A stretch of 7,366 nt of DNA, taken from Candidatus Sulfotelmatobacter sp. Its GTDB lineage: Bacteria > Acidobacteriota > Terriglobia > Terriglobales > Acidobacteriaceae. Each line of letters starts with the position of its first letter. Within the stretch, counting starts at the first letter, position 1. The translations under genes were made by a program, and so were the position numbers. This document shows, in pieces, positions 1-4,682 of this stretch. The stretch spans positions 1-7,366 of the forward strand of contig JASHRB010000076.1 in the NCBI GenBank assembly GCA_030037575.1, given 5' to 3'. The notes under the pieces were generated by a model. The model did not search any database and had not been told where the DNA came from. It saw nothing but the letters and a program-made list of their open reading frames with translations.

Positions 1-278
1 CCTTGCGCTACGACACCAACCCGGGCGTGCGGCTGAAGGCCTTGGACGGTCTGGGCGCCTTCGTAAAGGATGATGTGCAGGTCCGCAACGCGGTTCTGGA
101 GGCGCTGGTGAACGATTCCAACCCGGGCGTACGGATCGAAGCCTTGCACCTGATCGATCCGGTGAAGGCCGATGGCAGCGTGCGCGGAGTGCTGATCACG
201 CTGGCGGCGAAAGATTCCAGCCTGTATATCAAGTCGCAGGCAAGAACGATGCTGGCGCAGTTGCCGGAGATTGATTGA
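1..278 (+). CDS. HEAT-repeat protein, C-terminal end (5' truncated by window)
   Basis: The open frame enters from the left edge (first full codon at 3) and stops with TGA at 276-278, giving the last 92 or so residues of a longer protein. Two helical repeats of about 34 residues are visible, each opening with an N-P-G-V-R motif: DTNPGVRLKALDGL and then DSNPGVRIEALHLI, followed by a weaker third unit starting KDSSLYIKSQARTML. The conserved Pro, Val-Arg and Ala-Leu spacing is that of HEAT/PBS-lyase-like repeats, which form alpha-solenoid protein-binding scaffolds. No membrane segment or catalytic motif lies in the visible part. In Acidobacteriota, HEAT repeats often follow a zinc-finger anti-sigma (zf-HC2) domain and a membrane helix, and such genes sit upstream of DUF4097 and PDZ genes. 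That N-terminal half is outside the window, so an anti-sigma role here is inference only. The true start cannot be seen. Confidence 0.8.
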   Translation, partial: LRYDTNPGVRLKALDGLGAFVKDDVQVRNAVLEALVNDSNPGVRIEALHLIDPVKADGSVRGVLITLAAKDSSLYIKSQARTMLAQLPEID

Positions 279-423
279 TCAGAAAGCGCGCCCGCTTGCG
301 GCCCCAGGGGAACCGGGCCTGGCGCTTATGGCGGCGCAAACAACGCGTCGCAGGCGGCCGCCGGCTGGCATCCTTGGGCGACAAACTAAGGCGTCACCTC
401 AGAATGACGAAGTAGGAGTGATT
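279..423. other. 145-bp intergenic gap with two small inverted repeats
   Basis: This gap lies between the HEAT gene and the solenoid gene. It contains a two-part imperfect palindrome: GCGCC at 288-292 pairs with GGCGC at 321-325, and inside it GGCCC at 300-304 pairs with GGGCC at 315-319. It also contains a small hairpin, CGTCA at 392-396 with TGACG at 405-409 and an 8-base loop, just before the Shine-Dalgarno at 414-418. The frame of the downstream gene stays open through the whole gap back to a TTG at 271, but that stretch encodes an Arg/Pro-rich sequence with no signal-peptide character, so I treat it as non-coding. I could not identify a convincing promoter here. Confidence 0.5.
414..418 (+). 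promoter_or_regulatory. Shine-Dalgarno AGGAG that sets the TTG start at 424
   Basis: AGGAG lies five bases before TTG 424. This site decides the start: from 424 the product begins with a clean Sec signal peptide. The longer reading from TTG 271 would bury that signal peptide behind 51 unrelated residues and would overlap the end of the HEAT gene. Confidence 0.65.
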
Positions 424-1620
424 TTGAAGCATTCGCCACAATTCGTCGCGCTGGTTGGCACCCTGGCGCTGTTTCTACCGCTTGCCCCGGCGCAGGAGAC
501 TCACGTTTCTCGCGAGGGAAATGCGTGGGCGCAGGTTGTCACGGGACAGCTGGCGGGGGCAAGAAACCTGCGCATAAAGGTCGACCTGGGATCGGTGGTG
601 GTGCGGGGCGCGCAGCAACAGTCGATCCATTATGTGGTGCACACGCGGGCCAACACGTCTTCGGAGGAAGAGGCACGCCGGCAGTTTGATGCTTTCAAGA
701 TCAGCGCCTATGTCCGCGGAGATACGGCCTGGATTGTGGGCGATTGGGAGGGCGGCCATGCCCGCAGATTCTCCGGCGAGTTTGCGATCAACGTGCCGCG
801 TGAGATTGGGCTGGTGAAGATCGAAACCGAGGGCGGTAATGTGGATACCACCGGGATCGCCGGCCGGGTGGAGGCGGACAGCGGCGGCGGCAGCATCCAC
901 ATGGATGACATTGGCGGAGGCGCGCGCGCGGAGACCGGCGGCGGTTCGATTGAGGTGGGGACGATTGACGGCGACCTCAGCCTGCACACCGGCGGCGGCT
1001 CGATTGCAGTGCATCACGCCAACGGAAAACTCACGGCGGAGACCGGCGGGGGCAGCGTCGAAATTATGTCGGCCGCGCAGGGTGCGAGCATCGAAACCGG
1101 GGGCGGCGGAATCGAAGTCAAGCAATGCTACGGGAAAGTGAAGGTTTCTACCGGCGGGGGCAGCGTGGATTTGGGCGATATCGGAGGCGCGGCCGAAATT
1201 GAAACCGGCGGGGGCAGTATTCATCTGGCCTCGGCCAAGGGCCATGTCAATGCCCACACCGGGGGCGGCGGAATCGAACTGTATGGCGTGCCTTCGGCGC
1301 GCGCCGAGACCGGAGCCGGCGGGATCGTAGTGAAGCTGGTGAAGACCGGGGCGGAGCCGAGCAATTCAACCCTGGAAACCTCCGCCGGCGATATTACGGT
1401 GTATATTGCGCCTGACGTGGCGGTATCGGTGCGGGCCAGCGTCGATCTGGGCGGCGGACACCGCATTACCAGCGACTTTGCCGATATTCACATTGCCAGC
1501 GAAGGCGACCGGTGGGGACCGCGAAGTCTGAGCGCGGAGGGCCAACTGAACGGCGGCGGACCGCTGCTCAAAGTTCGAACCACAACCGGCGACATTTGTT
1601 TCCGGCGCGCCAATCAATAG
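424..1620 (+). CDS. Secreted DUF4097-like beta-solenoid repeat protein
   Basis: The product is 398 residues from TTG 424. Residues 1-23 form a Sec signal peptide (MKHSPQ, a hydrophobic core, cut near APA/Q), so it is exported to the periplasm or cell surface. Residues about 30-133 are a beta-rich lead-in domain. Residues 134-294 are nine successive coils, eight of exactly 18 residues and one of 17, with consensus (E/H)TGGGSI-x-(V/L) followed by a variable part and a short hydrophobic strand. Degenerate coils continue with ETGAGGI and ETSAGDI. The C-terminus (TTTGDICF) is another strand of the same type. This matches the DUF4097 putative adhesin-like class, whose molecular function is not established. 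No catalytic residues are apparent, and a single Cys lies in coil 6. The PDZ gene follows after 71 bp on the same strand, and co-transcription is likely. Binding, scaffolding or envelope-stress roles are inference. The fold assignment is fairly safe; the biological role is unknown. Confidence 0.8.
   Translation: MKHSPQFVALVGTLALFLPLAPAQETHVSREGNAWAQVVTGQLAGARNLRIKVDLGSVVVRGAQQQSIHYVVHTRANTSSEEEARRQFDAFKISAYVRGDTAWIVGDWEGGHARRFSGEFAINVPREIGLVKIETEGGNVDTTGIAGRVEADSGGGSIHMDDIGGGARAETGGGSIEVGTIDGDLSLHTGGGSIAVHHANGKLTAETGGGSVEIMSAAQGASIETGGGGIEVKQCYGKVKVSTGGGSVDLGDIGGAAEIETGGGSIHLASAKGHVNAHTGGGGIELYGVPSARAETGAGGIVVKLVKTGAEPSNSTLETSAGDITVYIAPDVAVSVRASVDLGGGHRITSDFADIHIASEGDRWGPRSLSAEGQLNGGGPLLKVRTTTGDICFRRANQ
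823..1305 (+). repeat. Nine in-frame tandem 54-bp coding repeats (last one 51 bp)
   Basis: Units begin at 823, 877, 931, 985, 1039, 1093, 1147, 1201 and 1255, and the next degenerate unit begins at 1306. Each codes for one 18-residue coil; the unit at 1255 is one codon shorter. The DNA core is ACCGGCGGGGGC or a close variant, with synonymous differences between copies. The repetition is therefore held at protein level and is not a fresh DNA duplication. This is the coding repeat of the solenoid gene, not a separate element. Confidence 0.85.
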
Positions 1621-1638
1621 CGCAAAATTTACGCGTCT

Positions 1639-1656
1639 GGTGAGCGGACGCTCACC
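1639..1656 (+). other. 18-bp hairpin/palindrome in the solenoid-PDZ gap
   Basis: GGTGAGCGGACGCTCACC is an inverted repeat of 8-bp arms around a GA centre; as RNA it would more likely be a 7-bp stem with a GGAC loop. It lies in the 71-bp gap between two same-strand genes, 25 bases before the PDZ Shine-Dalgarno. Flanking A/T blocks, AAAATTT at 1624-1630 and AAATTTT at 1672-1678, could pair and enclose it. No T-run follows, so a classic intrinsic terminator is unlikely. It could be an operator, an mRNA processing or stability element, or a partial attenuator. Confidence 0.4.
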
Positions 1657-1680
1657 CCTTTGAGTAGGGCGAAATTTTCC

Positions 1681-1685
1681 GGAGG
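1681..1685 (+). promoter_or_regulatory. Shine-Dalgarno GGAGG for the PDZ gene
   Basis: A GGAGG stands six bases before ATG 1692, an optimal spacing. It fixes the start of the PDZ protein and supports strong translation of this second gene of the pair. Confidence 0.75.
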
Positions 1686-1691
1686 CGGGCC

Positions 1692-2828
1692 ATGAGAAAA
1701 CAGGCCGTGATTGCGTTTGCCATGCTGCCATTGCTGGTGACGCTTGCTCATGCAGGACAAATCTGGACGATCAACTCGTGGCAGCCTTACGGCATCCCCA
1801 GCGAGGACTCGGGCACAACTTCTTACCTGGGCGTGGACATTGCCGACATTACCGCCGACCGCGTGGCCACGCTCCGGCTCAAAGAGGAACGCGGGGTCGA
1901 GGTCACCATGGTTGACCAGGACGCGCCCGCCGGCAAGGCGGGGATCAAAGAGCACGACGTGATTCTTTCGATGAACGGGACCAACGTTGACAGCAAAACC
2001 CAGCTGCAGCGAATGATTCACGAGACCCCGCCGGGACGAACCGTGACGCTGGGCTTGAGCCGCGACGGCCAGCCCATGACGATCAAGCTGCAACTGGCGG
2101 ACCGGCGATCGGAATTTCACGTCTCGAATATGAAGGACGACGACTTTCACATCGAAGTTCCGCCGGTTCCCCCCCTGCCGGAGATCGATTTTCCCAGTTA
2201 CAGCGTGGTGGTGGTGCAGTCTTCGGCGCGCAGCGGAGTGATGGTGGAGAACCTGACGCGGCAACTGGGCGAGTTTTTTGGGGCGAAGAACGGAAATGGC
2301 GTGTTGGTGAGATCGGTGGAAAAGGACAGTCGAGGGGACCGGGCCGGGTTGCGCGCCGGTGACGTGATCATTCGGGTGGGCGATCAGTCGGTCCACGACA
2401 CCAGCGATTTCACTCACGCGCTGCACTCGCGCAGCGCCGGCAACGTAGAGGTGGAGATTATTCGCGATAGAAAACCGCTGACTCTCACCTTGTCCTTGCC
2501 CGGCCGCAAGGAATCGGGCGACCGCTACGAAGAGAGCTTCGAGGCTCCCGAGATCGACGCGCAGACCCGAATAGAATTGTCCGCCGTCCAGAATCAGATT
2601 GCGCGGCTCGGGCCGCAACTGGAATTGGCCGAGCGGCAGACCCTCAGAGCTTCCGGGGAGATGGGGAAATCCCTGTGCGACCAAGAAAAGCAGATGCGGG
2701 ACCAGGCCATGAAGCTGAAAGAGCAATACCGCACGCAGGTGCGCGACCAGCTGCGAAAAACGCGTGATGCCTTGCGAAAACAAGCGGACCAGCTGCGGCA
2801 GGAGATGTCCCACTGGATGGACATCTGA
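1692..2828 (+). CDS. Exported two-PDZ-domain protein with C-terminal coiled coil
   Basis: The product is 378 residues. Residues 1-21 form a Sec signal peptide (MRKQ, hydrophobic core, AHA/G), so the protein acts outside the cytoplasm. PDZ1 covers about 44-136, with the peptide-binding loop near YLGV (45-48) and the DAPAGKAGIKEHDVI segment. PDZ2 covers about 180-270, with the matching DSRGDRAGLRAGDVIIRVG segment. Residues about 288-375 form a long, highly charged helix rich in Gln, Arg, Glu and Lys with heptad-like hydrophobic spacing, probably a coiled coil. There is no serine-protease domain and no Ser-His-Asp set, so this is not a complete HtrA/DegP enzyme, although the PDZ pair resembles theirs. 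It probably recognises protein C-termini or exposed strands and assembles through the helix. It follows the solenoid gene in tandem and has its own strong Shine-Dalgarno. The partner is unknown; the solenoid protein is a reasonable but untested candidate. Confidence 0.85.
   Translation: MRKQAVIAFAMLPLLVTLAHAGQIWTINSWQPYGIPSEDSGTTSYLGVDIADITADRVATLRLKEERGVEVTMVDQDAPAGKAGIKEHDVILSMNGTNVDSKTQLQRMIHETPPGRTVTLGLSRDGQPMTIKLQLADRRSEFHVSNMKDDDFHIEVPPVPPLPEIDFPSYSVVVVQSSARSGVMVENLTRQLGEFFGAKNGNGVLVRSVEKDSRGDRAGLRAGDVIIRVGDQSVHDTSDFTHALHSRSAGNVEVEIIRDRKPLTLTLSLPGRKESGDRYEESFEAPEIDAQTRIELSAVQNQIARLGPQLELAERQTLRASGEMGKSLCDQEKQMRDQAMKLKEQYRTQVRDQLRKTRDALRKQADQLRQEMSHWMDI
2803..2826 (+). terminator. Possible terminator-like hairpin over the PDZ stop codon
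   Basis: AGATGTCC at 2803-2810 and GGACATCT at 2819-2826 form a perfect 8-bp stem with an 8-base loop that runs into the TGA at 2826-2828. A competing stem, GATGG at 2816-2820 with CCATC at 2830-2834, overlaps it. No T-run follows, so it does not meet the usual intrinsic terminator definition. The convergent cyclase gene ends only 52 bp downstream, so some termination signal is expected here. Confidence 0.3.
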
Positions 2829-2860
2829 TCCATCGGGGGCGAGGGTCGCGGAGCGAAAGC

Positions 2861-2885
2861 CATAGCCTTTCCCCGTCGAGCTATG
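2861..2885. terminator. Weak inverted repeat between convergent genes
   Basis: CATAGC at 2861-2866 and GCTATG at 2880-2885 are inverted around 13 bases and overlap the cyclase stop codon (TAG read on the - strand at 2883-2881). A hairpin would form on transcripts from either side. The stem is short and A/T-rich with no clear T-run, so a bidirectional terminator is only a possibility. Confidence 0.2.
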
Positions 2886-4380
2886 AACTGGCGCCCCGGG
2901 CGCTCGCCAAAGTCCCCAGGCAAACCCGGTTGCGGCCGGCTTGTTTCGCGGCGTAGAGCGCATTATCGGCGGCCTTCACCAGCTCATCCCGAGTGGTGCC
3001 TTGATCGGGAAATGCCGCGGCTCCGGCGCTTATGGTCACGGTGCGGGGCACGCCGGGGAATTGCCAGCTGGCCACCATTTTCCGCAGTTTCTCCGCGATG
3101 TTTACCGAGTGGGGCGCGCTGGTCTGGGGCAGCAGAATGGCGAACTCCTCGCCCCCGTAGCGACAGACCACGTCAATCTTTCGCACCTGCTGATGAAACA
3201 AGGATGAAACCTGGCGCAGCACCTCGTCGCCCAGCACGTGCCCAAACTCGTCATTGAGCCGCTTAAAGTGGTCGATATCGGCCATAATGATGGCCATGCC
3301 TGTGGCGTAGCGCCGCGCCCGCTCGATTTCTTCGAGGATGCGCAATTCGAAGAAACGCCGGTTGAAAATGCCGGTGAGGCCGTCCAGATAAGCCAGCTGT
3401 TTCACACGCTCAACATAGTGCGCGTTTTGGATGGCAGTCGCGCAAATGTCGGCCACGGCTTCGAGCGACTGCAAGTCGCCGTCACGAAAGGCATCCGGTT
3501 GAGCGCTATCGAGCGCCAGGACCCCCAGAGTTTGTCCGAAAGAGACCAGCGGGATCCTCATGCGGGAAGCCGACTCCGCGAAGAACTTGGTGGAGGTGGT
3601 GGCCGCGAGGTCGCTTTCCGTCACCGTGTGATTTCCGGCTAGAATGCTCGCCCAGGGCTCCGCCGTGGCCGGAAAACGTCCGCCTTGCGGAATGCGAGGG
3701 GTAAGATTTCCGTGATGAGCGCGCAGAACCAACTCCTGCTCGTCCCGCAAGAAAAGCGAGACGTGGGAGACGTGGAAAGCGCCTTGAATCAGCTCGCAGA
3801 CAGTGCGCAGCAGTTCCTCAAGATCGAGAACCGCCGTGGTCTGTTGCGCGATGGCATTGATCGCCTGAAGCTGGCGGGCGCGTTGCTGCTCCAGAGAATA
3901 AAGCCGCGCATTTTGCAGGGCGATGGACGCCTGGTTGGAAAACAGGGTGAGCAGATCGATGGTTTCGTTATCGAAATGATTGACCCGGTCGCTCTGGCAA
4001 TCGAGCACGCCGACCACCTGGTCGCGCACCATCAAAGGGATGGCAAGCTCGGAGCGGGTGGTCCTCGCGGAACAGAAATAGCGTTCATCGCGCGTAACGT
4101 CGGGCGCGTACACCGGTTGCTTTTTAACCGCGGCCACCCCGGTGATTCCGTGCCCTAAGGGAAGCCGAATCCGGTCTTGGCCCTCATCCCATCCGATTTG
4201 CGAGCGCACGTATAGCTGCTGCGATGGCCGATCAAGCAGCATGATCGCCACATTTCGCAAGTGAAAATAGTCGTGCGCAATGACCAGAATTCGCTGCAAC
4301 ACCTCGTCCAAATCAAAGGTGGAAAGGACAGCCTGGCCCGCATCGTACAGGACCGCGATTTTGTTCATAGCGTAGTCCAT
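2881..4380 (-). CDS. GAF-GAF-GGDEF diguanylate cyclase (soluble)
   Basis: The product is 499 residues from ATG 4380, or 495 from the second ATG at 4368. There is no signal peptide or membrane helix, so it is cytoplasmic. GAF1 covers about 20-160, GAF2 about 182-322 and GGDEF about 330-490. The catalytic domain opens with DGLTGIFNRRFF. Expected metal and substrate residues are present: DID at 368-370, N376, and D385 in GHVLGDEV. The active loop is GGEEF at 409-413, an accepted active variant. RKID at 400-403, five residues before it, is an intact RxxD inhibitory site. It should therefore make c-di-GMP from two GTP and be inhibited by product. The ligands of the GAF domains cannot be read from sequence. 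The second ATG overlaps the stop of a 23-codon ORF (ATGA), and the GAF1 sequence begins right after it, so 4368 may be the real start. A weak AGG precedes ATG 4380. It is probably co-transcribed with the upstream membrane protein gene. Confidence 0.92.
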   Translation of the reverse strand: MDYAMNKIAVLYDAGQAVLSTFDLDEVLQRILVIAHDYFHLRNVAIMLLDRPSQQLYVRSQIGWDEGQDRIRLPLGHGITGVAAVKKQPVYAPDVTRDERYFCSARTTRSELAIPLMVRDQVVGVLDCQSDRVNHFDNETIDLLTLFSNQASIALQNARLYSLEQQRARQLQAINAIAQQTTAVLDLEELLRTVCELIQGAFHVSHVSLFLRDEQELVLRAHHGNLTPRIPQGGRFPATAEPWASILAGNHTVTESDLAATTSTKFFAESASRMRIPLVSFGQTLGVLALDSAQPDAFRDGDLQSLEAVADICATAIQNAHYVERVKQLAYLDGLTGIFNRRFFELRILEEIERARRYATGMAIIMADIDHFKRLNDEFGHVLGDEVLRQVSSLFHQQVRKIDVVCRYGGEEFAILLPQTSAPHSVNIAEKLRKMVASWQFPGVPRTVTISAGAAAFPDQGTTRDELVKAADNALYAAKQAGRNRVCLGTLASARGASS

Positions 4381-4436
4381 ATGGTAACCTGCGCAAACTC
4401 GCGGAGCAGGTTCCGAAAGTAACCGGAATCCTCCAT
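4365..4436 (-). CDS. Possible 23-codon leader ORF coupled to the cyclase
   Basis: On the - strand an ATG at 4436-4434 opens a 23-residue frame that begins MEDSGYFRNLL and ends in TGA at 4367-4365. Its stop overlaps the second ATG of the cyclase (4368-4366) as ATGA, the usual geometry for translational coupling. It lies in a different frame from the cyclase. It has no Shine-Dalgarno before it (the upstream bases are pyrimidine-rich), and its start codon sits in the middle of a 14-bp palindrome. It may be a leader peptide, an old N-terminus cut off by a frameshift, or chance. No family is recognised. Confidence 0.2.
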   Translation of the reverse strand: MEDSGYFRNLLREFAQVTIWTTL

Positions 4437-4442
4437 GGAGGA
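4429..4442. other. 14-bp perfect palindrome upstream of the cyclase
   Basis: TCCTCCATGGAGGA is a perfect self-complementary sequence in the 76-bp gap between the membrane protein stop and the cyclase start. It has no loop, so it is more plausible as a DNA-binding site for a dimeric regulator than as an RNA hairpin. On the - strand it holds the ATG of the 23-codon ORF. No matching second copy is seen in the window. Confidence 0.3.
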
Positions 4443-4456
4443 GGGGGGACGGGCGC

Positions 4457-4663
4457 TTACTTCCACTTTCGTGCGGTGCGGATCAGTCCGTAAGCCACCA
4501 CACACAGCCAGAAATCCACGACCAGGCCCCAATCCAAGCGAAAAGGCCGGTGGCGGGGCAAGTGAAAAGCGGATCCGAGGAAAAAATAGAAAACATTGCC
4601 CAGGATCACGGCGCAGAGGGCCTGGATCAGGTTGATCAGTAAAGGTGAAGGTTCTCGGGTCAT
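4457..4663 (-). CDS. Small two-helix membrane protein, unknown function
   Basis: The product is 68 residues. Residues about 8-30 (LLINLIQALCAVILG onward) and about 45-61 (WGLVVDFWLCVVAYGLI) are hydrophobic enough for two transmembrane helices. They are joined by a basic, His-containing loop (HLPRHRPFR), and a basic tail (RTARKWK) ends the protein. The tail suggests that the C-terminus is cytoplasmic and that both ends lie inside. No conserved functional motif is recognised. The gene starts 19 bases after the stop of the VWFA-like gene on the same strand and is followed by the cyclase, so it is probably part of one transcript. No good Shine-Dalgarno is visible; the short gap allows re-initiation from the upstream gene. 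The hydrophobic pattern and its fit in the gap support a real gene, but function cannot be inferred. Confidence 0.65.
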   Translation of the reverse strand: MTREPSPLLINLIQALCAVILGNVFYFFLGSAFHLPRHRPFRLDWGLVVDFWLCVVAYGLIRTARKWK

Positions 4664-4682
4664 GGCTGCTGCGGGCAGTTGC

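Noticed and set aside
308..349. ECF sigma-type promoter starting with GGGAACC before the solenoid gene
   Set aside because: The -35-like GGAAC is present, but no suitable -10 (CGTC/TCTGA type) occurs at 16-17 bases; the nearest CGTC is about 30 bases away.
271..423. Upstream extension of the solenoid gene from TTG 271
   Set aside because: It would place 51 Arg/Pro-rich residues before a clear signal peptide and overlap the HEAT stop; AGGAG at 414-418 points to TTG 424.
475..1257. 260-residue ORF on the - strand over the solenoid repeats
   Set aside because: It mirrors the GC-rich 54-bp repeats; the Ala/Arg/His-heavy product has no domain, and the + strand reading has a signal peptide and family pattern.
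823..1305. Tandem repeats as a CRISPR array
   Set aside because: The repeats are contiguous, in frame, diverged at synonymous sites and have no spacers; they encode protein coils.
1629..2963. 444-residue ORF on the - strand opposite the PDZ gene
   Set aside because: Composition is His/Arg/Gln-rich without a domain, and it runs opposite well-defined PDZ domains and into the cyclase end; a shadow of high-GC codon use.
3685..4158. 157-residue + strand ORF inside the cyclase gene
   Set aside because: It lies opposite the GAF domains, which are clearly coding on the - strand, and shows no family features.
4435..4635. 66-residue + strand ORF near the cyclase promoter region
   Set aside because: It is Arg/Gly/Pro-rich and lies opposite the small two-helix membrane protein, which has a better protein-like pattern.
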